This document shows positions 42,303-52,751 of a DNA stretch of 64,000 nt, piece by piece. How positions within the stretch are numbered: the stretch's first letter is position 1; each line of letters begins with the position of its first letter. The notes beneath the pieces are model-generated. The model was not told the DNA's origin and made no database searches. It was given only the letters and a program-made list of their open reading frames with translations. The translations under genes and the position numbers were made by a program. Source of the DNA: Odobenus rosmarus divergens (Eukaryota > Chordata > Mammalia > Carnivora > Odobenidae); contig NW_004451414.1 of NCBI RefSeq assembly GCF_000321225.1, forward strand, positions 140,909-204,908, read 5' to 3'.

Positions 42303-44695
42303 AAGTTTCCAAATTCATTCTATAAGTCTAGCATTACCCTGATACCAATGCCAGATAAAGACACTACAAAAAAAGAGAGAGAACTATAAGCCAATATCTC
42401 AGATGAACAGAGATGCAAAAATCTTCCAAATATTTGCAAGCTGAGTCCAACAATACATTAAAAGAATCATTCACCATGATCAAGTGGGATTTATTCCCAG
42501 GATGTAAGGGTCGTTCAATATTTGCAAATAATCAACATGATACATCAGATTATCGACAAAAGAAAGGATAAAAACCATATAATACTTCAATAGATGAAGC
42601 ATTTGACAAAGCACAACATCCATTCATGACAAAAACCCTCAATAAAGTAGGATTAGAGGGAATATACCTCGACATACTAAAGGCTGGGTATGAAAAACCC
42701 ACAGCTAATATCATCATCAATGGGGAAAAACAGACTTTCCCCTAAGATCAGAAACATGACAAGAATGTTCACTTTCACCACTTTTATTAAACATAATACT
42801 GGAAGTCCTAGCCACAGCAATTAGACATCAAAAATAAAAGCCATTCAAGTTGGTAAGGAAAAAATGAAACTTCCACTAGTTGCATATGACATGATACCAT
42901 ATATAGAAAACTCTAAAGGCTCCACCAAAAAACTACTAGAATAAATTATTTCAATAAAGTCACAGGATACAAAATCAACATACAGAAATCCATTGCATTT
43001 CTACACTAATAATGAAGTAGAGGAGAAATAAAGACAATCCCATTGACAACTATACCAAAAATAATAAAACACCAAAGAATAAAGTTAACCAAGGAGGTGA
43101 AAGACCTGTACTCTGAAAAATATAAAACACTGATGAAAGAAACTGACCAAATGGAACAATATCCCATGTTCATGGATTGGAGGAAAAAATATTGTTAATT
43201 CCCTACTAACCAGAGTCATCTATAGATTTTATGCAATCCCTATCAAAACGCCAACAGCATTTTTCACAGAACTAGAAGAAATAATCCTAAAATCTGTATG
43301 GAACTACAAAAATAAAATAAATAGCCAAAACAGTCTTGAAAAAGAACAAAGCTGAAATCCCAGATTTCAAAATATACTACAAAATTTGTAGCAATCAAAA
43401 CAGAATGGTATTGGCACAAAAATAGACACATAGATAAACAGAACAGAATGGAGACCACAGAAATAAACCCAAAATTATATGGTCAATTAATCTTTGACAA
43501 AGGAGGCAAGAATATGCAATTGGAAAAAGACAGTCTTCAACAAAAGGTGTTGGTAAAACTGGACCACTTTCTTACACGATACACAAAAATAAACTCAAGA
43601 TGGATTAAGGACCTAACTGTGAGACCTGAAACCATAAAAATCTTAGAAGAGAGCACAGGCATTCTCTGGCAACAGCTATGGAAATATTTTTTTAGATAGG
43701 TCTCCTCAGGGAAAGAAAAGCAAAAATATATATTAGGACTACATCAAAATAAGAAGCTCTGCACAGCAAAGGAATCAACAAAACTAAAAGACAGCCCACT
43801 GAATGGGAAAAGATATTTGCATAATGGCTTATCTGATAAAAAGATATCAAAAAAAAGTAGTATCCAAAATACAGAGAACTTACACAACACCAAAAAATAA
43901 CAAAAACAAAACAAAAAAACCCCAAACAATCCAACTAAAAAATAGGCAGAAGACATGAACAGACATTTCTCTAAAGGAGATATCTAGATGACCAATACAT
44001 GAAAAGATGCTCAACATCACTCATCAGGGAAATGCAAATAGAAACCACAATGAGATATCACCTCACTCCTGTCAGAATGGCTAAAATCAAAAACACAAGA
44101 GATAAGTGTTGACAAGGATGTGAAGAAAAAGGAATACTTGTGCACTGTTGCTCAAAAGGCAAACTGGTGCAACCATTGTGGAAAACAACATGGAGTTTCC
44201 TCAGAAAGTTAAAAATAGAATTACCATATGATCCAGTAATTCCACTACTGGGTATTTACCCAAAGAATATAAAAATACTAACTTGAAAAGATATGTGCAC
44301 CCCCACATTGATTATGACTTTTTTTTTTAATAATAGCCAAGTTATGGAAGCAGCCCAAGTGTCCACCAATAGATGAATGGATAAGAGATAAAGTGATACA
44401 TATGATATATATATGTACACACACAAACACAAACACAATGGACTATCAGCCATAAAAAAGAATGAAATCTTGCCATTTGCAATGACATTGATGGAGCTAG
44501 AAGGTATAATGTTAAGTGAAAGAAGTCAGTAAGAGGAATAATATTATAGAAAATTGATGGTTACCAGAGGGCAGATAGGTGAGGGGATTAAGAGTACACT
44601 TCTGATGAGCACTAATTTATAGAATTGTTGAATCACTATACTATATACCTGAAACTAATAGAACGGTTAACTACACTGGAATTTTTTAAAAAACA

Positions 44696-45239
44696 AAACT
44701 TTGAGATATTATGTCTCATTTAAATTACCAATAACATTCTTGTTGACTCACATGTCAAAATTTGGGTGTAGGCACTTGTACATAAAAGTGTAACTTCTTG
44801 GTTCTTTTTAAATAAAAGGCTGAAAATTACCATTGTATGCCAAATGATTTGCAAATGACTTCAATTGCCTGGAACGATGAATCTGGGTCAAAAAAAGAAA
44901 AGCCCTCAATTCTTTTTCAAAAATTGCATTTCCCAAACACAACATAAGGAAACCTCATCTAGAAGTCGTTCTGGAGAAAAAGATCCAGTGGCTTTAATGA
45001 ATAAAAGATTGCTATAAGCTACAATGTGACACAATTGATAGGAAATTTAATGTAATCTTAGCCCAAAGGCAGATTAAGAAACCAGATCAAAAGAAGTGAT
45101 TCCCTGGGGCTTCACATAGATTAATACCTGGAATGTATCGAGAAGGACATTGGCAAAAGGATGAGCATGGATAAAGGACCTCAAAACCAAGTTATAAAAA
45201 CAATTTAGAGACACTATGGATGCAGAGCCTGGAGACAAT
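44696..45239. other. Unassigned AT-rich stretch
   Basis: Nothing recognised after the L1. Confidence 0.45.
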
Positions 45240-45520
45240 TTAAGGAAGATTTGATATGGCAAACATCTGAAGCTTTATGGGAGAGGAATTAGACTGGTTC
45301 CATGTGACTCCAGATGGCAAGACTAGGAGCAATGAGGATAAATCACAGGCAAAAAGATGTGGACTCGAAATAAAGAACTTAGGAGAAACTAGCGCTGTCC
45401 ACGGGTAGAAAGACTTGTCCCTTGAAGTGGGAGGCTGAAGAGGAGAATGGATCTTAAGGATGTTGAAAGATTCTTGTAATGAAGACACAGTTGCATCGAA
45501 TGATCTCTGAGGATCTGTGA
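45240..45520 (+). repeat. Possible ancient CR1/L3-type LINE fragment
   Basis: GACTAGGAGCAATGAGGATAA, ATAAAGAACTTAGGAGAAAC and AGCGCTGTCCACGGGTAG recall an ancient mammalian repeat (GGACCAATGGG, AGAACTTTCTAACAATTAG, AGAGCTGTCCAA). Weak match; name uncertain. Confidence 0.35.
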
Positions 45521-45774
45521 TTAGATGACAAGAGCATATTAAAACTGATGCCAGACTGAAATGGCTAGCATGGAATGAGCAAGAAATTAAGTTTTAGATG
45601 TAAAGAAAAGAAGAAAGAACTCTAACCATGAGTGTATCTTGTGGTTAATAAAAAGAAATGGGGCAAGGGCAGAAAAAGCTACATAGACAAGAAAATGTAT
45701 TGTAAAGAGGATGGAAAATATTGATAGGAACATGTGTGTTTTACTTTTTAGATGTTTTTCTAAAGATGGATTCA

Positions 45775-45963
45775 GTGGTGCCTGGGTGGCTCAGTCATTA
45801 AGCATCTGCCTTCAGCTCAGGTCATGATCCCAGGGTCCTGGGATCGAGCCCTGTGTCGGGCTCCCTGCTCCACGAGAAGCCTGCATCTTCCTCTCCCACT
45901 CCCCCTGCTTGTGTTCCCTCTCTCTCTCTCTGTCAAATAAATAAATAAAATCTTAAAAAAAAA
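45775..45963 (+). mobile_element. CAN-SINE with perfect 14-bp target-site duplication
   Basis: Forward SINE: GTGCCTGGGTGGCTCAGTC head, CCTGGGATCGAGCCCTGTG, CTCCCACTCCCCCTGCTTG, AAATAAATAAATAAAATC tail. Duplication TAAAGATGGATTCA at 45761-45774 and 45964-45977. Confidence 0.97.
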
Positions 45964-45977
45964 TAAAGATGGATTCA

Positions 45978-46465
45978 AAACAGTTCTTTATACCATTCAT
46001 TACTTATCTTTCATCATTTCTGATATCAGATAAACTCCATAGAGAATGCTTTTTTCCTACATTTTTTATGCCAATATACTTAAAAGAGGATTCAGAAGTA
46101 GAAAGCAGGAATAAATGCTTTTGTCAATGTCTCAGGAACTGCATGACTATACATAAAAGCTGTCAAAGACAACTGTGGAGGTTAGAAAGTATGACTTTAA
46201 ACACTTCAGTTGTTCAGTATCTTTATCTCCCCAAATGTGTAACAGCTGTTATAAAACTTACCAAATAAGTAAAACACTGTTCTTCCTCAGATTTTTTGTG
46301 CCACTTTAAATTATGAGTTCAGAAGTTGACCAACAGTGAATTATTCTGTTACACATATGATGGGCAATATTGATTTAGAATCAAATAACTGGAAATTTCA
46401 AGAAAAACCAACAGTGTGGAATTTGATTAGAATCAGGCCCAATAGCAGGAGGCTTTTTGTTTTGC
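45978..46465. other. Unassigned stretch
   Basis: No recognised repeat. A 99-codon forward frame (45,969-46,268) begins in the duplication flank and has no known domain. Confidence 0.45.
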
Positions 46466-46668
46466 TTTAAGTTTTATTTATTTGAGAGAGAGAGAGAGAG
46501 AGAGAAACAGAGAGAGCACAAGCATGGTTGGGGGAGGAGCAGAGGGAGAGGGAAAGAGAAACTCAAGAAGACTCCAGGCTGATCACAGAGCCCTGTGCAG
46601 GGCTCAATCTCATGACCTGAGATCATGACCTGAGTCAAAACCAAGTCAGAAGCCATCCAGGTGCAAAC
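46466..46668 (-). mobile_element. CAN-SINE, older and degraded
   Basis: Reverse SINE: TTTAAGTTTTATTTATTTGAG, (GA)n to 46,505, GATCATGACCTGAGTC, CCATCCAGGTGC. The sequence CTCATGACCTGAGATCATGACC shows a small internal duplication of ATGACCTGA. No clear target-site duplication. Confidence 0.85.
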
Positions 46669-47079
46669 ACCCCCACCACACACATACACAAAGCAAGGGT
46701 TTTTAAATGTACTTTCAAGTAATGGGCTCAAAAATTGGTACTTTATTGTGCTTTCATCTTCAAGATCATGACCTAAGGGGCTGGCATCTCTTCCCTGACT
46801 CTCAAGACGAAAAGATCTTCAATAAGAAAATTAAAAGATGAGCAAGATGACAGGTCTTTGGGCTTCTGTGACAAGATTCTTTATCCACCCCTGGAACCCT
46901 ATAAAGAGAATGAACAGGATGAGGAAAAATGAGAAGGAGCACAAAACAGCTCCACACCTTCTCAGCAACCAAAAGCAAACAAAAATAGTAGCTATTTCTT
47001 CTCATGCCATGGGAATCCAGTTAGCCCAGCCTGAAGAAAACCCCCGTAGAGTTAAAGACCACACCTAAGGCCAGTGAGG
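46669..47079. other. Unassigned stretch
   Basis: No recognised repeat or gene. Confidence 0.45.
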
Positions 47080-47410
47080 TCAAGTGACTTGAAGTAAATA
47101 CATGAATAAGGATTGTAATAGTTGGAAATGTGTGCCAAGATAAGTTAGACGTGGTTCCTCCCCTCAAAGGGCTTCTAGGGCATAAAAGTGGCATAATAGT
47201 GACATGAACTCTCTCACATAAGGATTATAAAAGAGGTGTACACACAGTGTATGAAACTTGATGAAATTTGAGAAGTTCATCAAAGGGTGATCGAGAGAAA
47301 AGATGTAGTGCTCTAAGCTATGAACAATGGGCAAAGTTCCCCTGGATGGAAAGAGCTGAAAGAGCATAAGAGATTGCAAAAGTAAAGGCACAGAGCATGA
47401 AATGCCTGGC
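47080..47410 (-). repeat. LINE2-like 3' region
   Basis: CCTCCCCTCAAAGGGCTTC, CATAAAAGTGGCATAATAG, GTAAAGGCACAGAGCATG correspond to reversed L2 blocks (GGAGCTTATAGTCTAG, AAAGGCCCTGAGGC). Diverged. A 164-codon reverse frame (47,164-47,658) overlaps it and has no known domain. Confidence 0.5.
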
Positions 47411-48309
47411 AGCCCAGCCACTGGCTCAGCACCCCTGGAAGCCTCCTGGTAGTCCTGCCATGTCTCATTATCTAATATCCCCATCCCTGCATGGATATTC
47501 CAATAACATTGATGGAGTTTGAATTCATTGGTTTCCCAATGGGACAACAGACATTTCCTTAGGCCAGCTGACTTAGCAGGAACCTGCTTCTTCCTATGAG
47601 TGTTTAAAGCCACAGGGAGGTAGAAAAGGATTAAGGTCTGAGTTGCTGCAGAGGCCATTTACATGTGTCTCAGGGATCAAGGCACAGAAGGGCGGGCTAC
47701 ATTCCTGCCAAGAATGCAGTAGGAGCAAATAAGTAAGCTGAAATGATTCTAAGTGGGAGAATCCAGAGTGACAGAAGAGAGCTTTACCGCAACAAAGGAA
47801 ACTATGTTGCTAAAACAACAACAAAACAAAACAAACCTATCATCTGTATCCTTCCGTTCAAATTTCTCAAGTTCTAGCCAATAGCACCTGAATACACTCA
47901 TTTAACCAAACAGGATATGCTAAGCTTTAACCATCAAAGGTTTGGCTGTGACAAGTCTCTGGCCTACAAGGTCAGACCTCAAACTGGAATTTTTGTTTCT
48001 TCAAACCCAAGGAGCTCCTAAGACCAGGGGAGGTGGTTTGGAAATAGGACTTTTTATAGCTCATACTTCAGCTCTAACCCAAAGGTTAATACAGATGTGG
48101 TTGTATTTAATTTCTTATAAGAGTCTTTACATATAGTACCTCACATAGGGAGACAAAGCTACTGATCCAGCTCCAGGAGGACTTGGAAACTTCCCATGGA
48201 ATTAATTTATACAGTAAGTCACCTATATCACTAGGACCCTTCTGTCAGTTTCACCAGGTTGTTGGGACACAGTTTCTGGCTTGTATGGGAGTGATTTGCA
48301 ACCATGATT
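47411..48309. other. Unassigned stretch
   Basis: Contains an AAC/AAAAC-rich patch (about 47,812-47,837). Otherwise nothing recognised. Confidence 0.45.
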
Positions 48310-48490
48310 AATGACTGAGCCCATACAACATTCCGGGCACTGCGCTAAGTACTTTACATGCATTCTACCATTCAATCCTCCCAACACCCTCATGAGCTCT
48401 TGATGAGGTCCTACAGATGAGAAAACAGACTTAGGCTGAATGAACAACCAACCTGTCATCACACAGTTTGCTAAGCAGTAGCTTCCATTC
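48310..48490 (-). repeat. MIR
   Basis: ATTCCGGGCACTGCGCTAAG, TACTTTACATGCATTCTACC, CCTCCCAACACCCTCATGAG, GATGAGAAAACAGACTTAGG, CATCACACAGTTTGCTAAGC. All reversed MIR blocks are present; clear copy. Confidence 0.88.
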
Positions 48491-49850
48491 TAATAGGAGT
48501 GGACAGACAACTAATGTACAAGGAAATCTAAAATATGTCAGTAATAAATGCTAAGAAGAAAATAAAGTGGGAAGAGAGGCATGGGGACAGAGACAGTTCC
48601 ATTTTTTTAATAGGGTCATCTCTATTAAGATATAAGTAAGGGGCCAAGTCTTGTAGATATCTAGGGAAAAGTCACTAAAGGAAAAAGGAAAAGCAAAAGC
48701 AAATGCAAATGCTCTGAGGGTAGAAATGGCTGATGTGTTGAGATGGAACAAAGAGCCAATGTATCCAGAACATAATAAGCAAGAGAAGTCATCTGGGAGG
48801 GGAGTTTAGAACTGAAACAGGGCCCAGACAATACAGGACGGGGCCCTGGTTGTTCTATTAGTAATAGATTTCAATGAAGGAGAAGGAAGAGCAGTTAGGA
48901 GGCTGCTGTAATGTAGCAGAGAAATGATGACACACACTGAGGTGGGAGCAGCCAAACTGGGGACAATGGGTTACATTCTGGATGTATCATATAGCAGAGA
49001 GGAAAAGACTTAATGGTTATTCAGAAGTGTGACGAGGGACAGGAGTCAAGGCTGACTTTAAGGTATTTGAACAAATGGAAGGACAAAATCTCTATTTGCT
49101 GGAATGGGGAAATTGATGGAAAGATGAGGTGGGAGGCTGTGGGAAATCAGGAACTTGATTTTGGACATGAGTTAGCTCATAGACATGAGAAAGGCCAGTT
49201 AGGCAAGTAAATACAGGATTTGGAGCTTAGCTAAATATATGGATTGGATGAAAATTCTGGGATCATGTGTGCATAGAAGATATTGAAAATCACGTAGCTG
49301 GATAAGATCATTTTGGGAGTACAGATCTGAGAACGGAGTCCGTTGACACAAGATTGCATTACAATGTGCATCACTGGGCTCATCTCTTCAGATAGAGGAC
49401 AACCCACTTCCCCAAACATACCTGTAATTTATCCACCTTGCTCACAAACTACGTAGAACAGTTTCCAACTACTCTTTGGCTATGAGAACCTTCATCTAAC
49501 ATTTTAAAACTTTGAGACATTCTGAAAGTGTGCGCACGCACACACGTTACATCTTTCCGCTAAGGACTGCTTGGCATGATTTCTCTCATTCTGCATTCAG
49601 GCAAGGTCAGAGAGATGAAGAATCAGTGGAGGAGAGTGAAAAGGAGCAGTCAGTGAGTTCAGAGAAGAAAGAGCTTGTGGGCCAGAAGCCAGGAAGTAAA
49701 GGTGTCTTAAGAGAATAAACAACTGTATCAGAGGCTGTTGATAGACTAAGAAGAGGATTAAGACAATCTGATTGGGATGTGTCCAAGAGAGAATAGGAAG
49801 AGCAACAAAAAAATCAAAATGATTGCACTGGCACATACTCCCATCATCAG
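48491..49850 (-). repeat. Long LINE2 copy (reverse), 3' end into RT-coding region
   Basis: In reverse order it runs from the L2 3' part (GGAAAAGCAAAAGC, CTCTGAGGGTAGAAATGG) through GGAGGCTGCTGTAATGTAGC, GGAGTCAAGGCTGACTTTAAG and TTGATTTTGGACATGAGTTAG. It then passes GAGGCTGTTGATAGACTAAG and CAATCTGATTGGGATGTG, which sit in the L2 reverse-transcriptase coding region (the LSAAFDTVDH neighbourhood). At about 1.3 kb it is the longest L2 here. Heavily mutated. Confidence 0.75.
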
Positions 49851-49929
49851 TTTTAAAGTCACTTCCTAGCACTCACAGCAAAAGAAAAAAACCACACTGG
49901 ATACGGCTCCACTCAAAAATGTCCCCTTG

Positions 49930-50210
49930 TCCCTGAATTCTGACTTATCTGCACCGTCTCCATCTGGAATGCAATCTTCAACTTTAAATAATGCCCTGCT
50001 TTCCTCCTAATCTTCAGCCATTAATTACTTGCACCGTTCCTCCCTAGCAGTAATCACATCCCTTGAAGTCATTTATCTTACAAGAGTTGGCCCTTCTGTG
50101 TATGATTATTTTTATCTTTACCAATAAGAAACTGCTTCACTCAGAGATTATCTTGATGAAAATATTACCTCCTGCATCTTTCAGTCTTGTCTGGTTAGAC
50201 ACATTATATC
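49930..50210 (+). repeat. Possible LINE2 3' end
   Basis: CTCCATCTGGAATGCAATC and TTAAATAATGCCCTGC recall the L2 block CTGCCTGGAATGCTC. Weak. Confidence 0.35.
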
Positions 50211-50534
50211 AACTAAATCACATTTATTCGTTGAAAGTGAGAGAATTTTTTTCGAGTTTAATGGCAAGTCACAATTCTTCATGACCATATTCCTGGCAAG
50301 GCACAATCATAAAGCCCATCTGAATGACTAATAGCATTTTAACCTGTTAGTGGATTCTTCTAGTAGCAGTGAAGTCCTTAACATCAAGTAGAAGTCATCG
50401 ATTTTTTTAAAATAGTTTTATCTCTCACCAGTCTTAAAACATTATGCCTGTTGGGGATAGCATATAACCAGGACTGCATCCCAATTGTTTTGCCCTGACA
50501 ATGAGCAGATGCCCAAACTCTGTAGAGAGATCTA
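50211..50534. other. Unassigned stretch
   Basis: Nothing recognised. Confidence 0.45.
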
Positions 50535-50700
50535 TACAACGGTAGGTAAGAACGTGGCTCTGGAGACCAACTGCCTGAATTAGAAGTCTGCCTCCATAAT
50601 TCCTAGCTGGGTGACTTGGATCCATTGAATGGGCCCAACAAGTTAGCTCATGGAGTTCTTGTGAAATTAAATGAAAGAACAAATGAAAAACTCTTCATCC
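50535..50700 (+). repeat. MIR fragment
   Basis: ACGTGGCTCTGGAGACCAAC, TGCCTGAATTAGAAGTCTGC, AGCTGGGTGACTTGGA, CTTGTGAAATTAAATGAAAG give the MIR order. Confidence 0.82.
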
Positions 50701-51694
50701 AGTGAAGATGGAAGTACTTACCTACATAGTAAGTATGGAATACATGTCATCTATCTTAAGCAGCCTACCTAAAAGCAAAATCTGTTCAGCAGACTTTTCC
50801 TTTGCTACTCTTTCCCTTGGGCCACGACATCTTTTAAACCTGATATGGCAATAGAATTTGACAGCCAAATCCTGTCAGAGGGTGAAAATAAGAATGTGGT
50901 CAAGTCTGTGCTCAACATAGTGGTGATTCTATTCCCACCAAAGGAACTTTCCTTTCACCCCCAAAGTCATTTGCTCATTCTACTGCCCTGGTAAGACCTT
51001 CACAGGGTAAATGTCCCGGTGGTTGCGTGTCTCTGATGAGGAGCACACCTACTGAGAAGTGGCTGAGTCAGTCCCCACTGACTGTGGTGTTCTTCCTGGG
51101 CGAGGAGGTATCGTGGACATTTCAAGCAGGGAGACAAGTTGAAGGGCACAGTGAAGAGAGAGCGTAAAGACTCCTAACTTTTCTAATGGGGTCAGCGGCC
51201 TCACCTTCTGGCCATTTGGCCACAAACCTTCCCTTTGGGAATTTTTCCCTATTGAGATCCTTGGACTTGCTTTTGCAGAACTTTGTACTGGCCTTAATTA
51301 TTTTTAATTCACACAAAGCACCTCCTTGGGGGTGGTATGCCAGCCAGACTTGCAAGACTTTACTATAAATGCTTGTTTTAGTCTAGTCTTACTTCATTTT
51401 TAGCTACATCATCACTTACTTTTTATACGGAAACGAGGAAAGTACCAGAACAAGGGGAAAGTTCTTGACACAAATACAGAAGACAAAATAAGTTTGAGGT
51501 TCCTCAGTCATCACTGTAGGGGTCATTCTTATTTGGGAAACAGACGTTCCAGACTTAACTTGGATGAATCCTAAACTGAGCTGGAAAAAGCAGAAAGCCA
51601 GATTTCAACTTCTTTCCATGAATATTGTTGAACGCTGCCTTAGTACAGAGACACCTCCGAGTAGTGTAAAACCTACTTTGACTTTTCCCTCCAT
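50701..51694. other. Repeat-poor 1-kb stretch
   Basis: No recognised transposon. Relatively GC-balanced text at 50,990-51,360 including a GTGGCTGAGTCAGTCC segment (an AP-1-like TGAGTCA core). It could be conserved non-coding sequence, but that cannot be told from one genome. Confidence 0.4.
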
Positions 51695-52188
51695 TTTTAA
51701 TGGATTTTAGGGTTATTTTTTTAAGGACAGTTCTAGATTTACAGAAAACATGGCCTCTAACTGACCCTCCCATGACTCTCCCATTTCCAGATTACTTAGG
51801 GTCAGCCCTTTCTCTGTGCCGACTTTCAGGAAGCTGGTTTCTCTTTGTTTCATCACAATCTTTCATCATAATCTGCAATCCTTTCTGGGGTCCTCTGCCT
51901 CCTCAAGGATTTCTATTTGTAGACATCAAGGTCCACCCTTTGTGCTCTAAAGTTCTATGGGTTTTCACAAACCTTTAATAGGTGGTCCACCATTATGACA
52001 GGCTAGAGCACAGCATCACCACAGTTTAAAAAAAAAAAAAATACCCTGGCTTTTTCCCCTTCCCTCCTCCTCACCTTCTGATAACCAATGGTCTCTTTAT
52101 TATCTCTATAGTTTGGGCTTTTCCAGAAGGTCATATAACTTGAATCATACGTATGTAGCCTTTTCAGTCTGTTTACCACTTAAAAATA
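51695..52188 (-). mobile_element. L1M-type 3' UTR and ORF2 end (left part of a long reverse L1)
   Basis: GGACAGTTCTAGATTTACAG, TGACCCTCCCATGACTCTCC, GAATCATACGTATGTAGCC, TTTTCAGTCTG match reversed old L1 3' end. The same element resumes at 52,752 after a younger L1. Confidence 0.82.
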
Positions 52189-52194
52189 CAAGGG

Positions 52195-52750
52195 CAGCCA
52201 TCAAAAGGAATGAGATCTTGCCATTTGCAATGATGTGGATGGAACTGGAGAGTATTATGCTGAGTGAAATAAGTCAGAGAAAGACATGTATCATATGACC
52301 TCACTGACATGAGGAATTTTTAATCTCAGGAAACAAACTGAGGATTGAGGTGTGGGTGGGAGGGATGGGGTGGCTGGGTGATGGACCTTGGGGAGGGTAT
52401 GCACTATGGTGAGTGCTGTGAAATGTGCAGGACTGTTGAATCGCAGACCTGTACCTCCGAAACAAATAATACAATATATGTTAAAAAAAAAAAAAAGATG
52501 ATAGCAGGAGGGGAAGAATGAAGCGGGGGAAATTGGAGGGGGAGACGAACCATGAGAGATTACGGACTCTGAGAAACAAACTGAGGGTTCTAGAGGGAAG
52601 GGGGTGGGGGATGGGTTAGCCTAGTGATGGGTATTAAGGAGGGCACGTATTGAATGGAGCACTGGGTGTTATGCACAAACAATGAATCATGGAACACTAC
52701 ATCAAAAACTAATGATGTAATGTATGGTGATTAACATAATAAAAAGAAAT
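52195..52750 (+). mobile_element. Young truncated L1 with two-part (A+B) 3' UTR
   Basis: CAGCCATCAAAAGGAATGAG starts the ORF2 end. The type A 3' UTR (shortened by about 95 bases relative to the copy at 1-830) ends in ACAATATATGTT and an A14 run. Directly after, GATGATAGCAGGAGGGGAAG opens the type B 3' UTR, which ends TTAACATAATAAAAAG. The same order, deletion and joint occur in the reverse copy at 33,982. It is inserted in a reverse L1M. A weak duplication (TAAAAATA, AAGAAATA) may flank it. Confidence 0.93.
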
Positions 52751-52751
52751 A

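Larger units (their letters stand above)
40305..44695 (+). mobile_element. Nearly complete L1 ORF2 with 3' UTR, inactive
   Basis: Starts in the inter-ORF region (CATAAGATGTTATATACAAGC). ORF2 begins near 40,583, with an endonuclease start coding for the VNGLN motif. It continues through the whole reverse-transcriptase and C-terminal regions to an older-type 3' UTR (CTGAAACTAATAGAACGG) ending near 44,695. The reading frame is broken many times; the longest open pieces are 41,266-41,517 and 43,448-43,699. The RT motif FADD reads VAYD at 42,879-42,890, so one catalytic aspartate is lost. Extra changes are an AT-rich block at 41,000-41,115, a SINE at 41,823 and a 22-bp tandem duplication at 42,259. 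No 5' UTR or ORF1. Confidence 0.94.

Noticed and set aside
28150..44695. Idea that the 5' half at 28,150 and the ORF2 at 40,305 are one L1 split by 10 kb
   Set aside because: The two overlap by about 80 bases of L1 inter-ORF text with different substitutions, so they are separate copies.
47164..47658. 164-codon reverse frame
   Set aside because: Half of it lies over an L2-like fragment, and the residues show no domain I know. Treated as chance.
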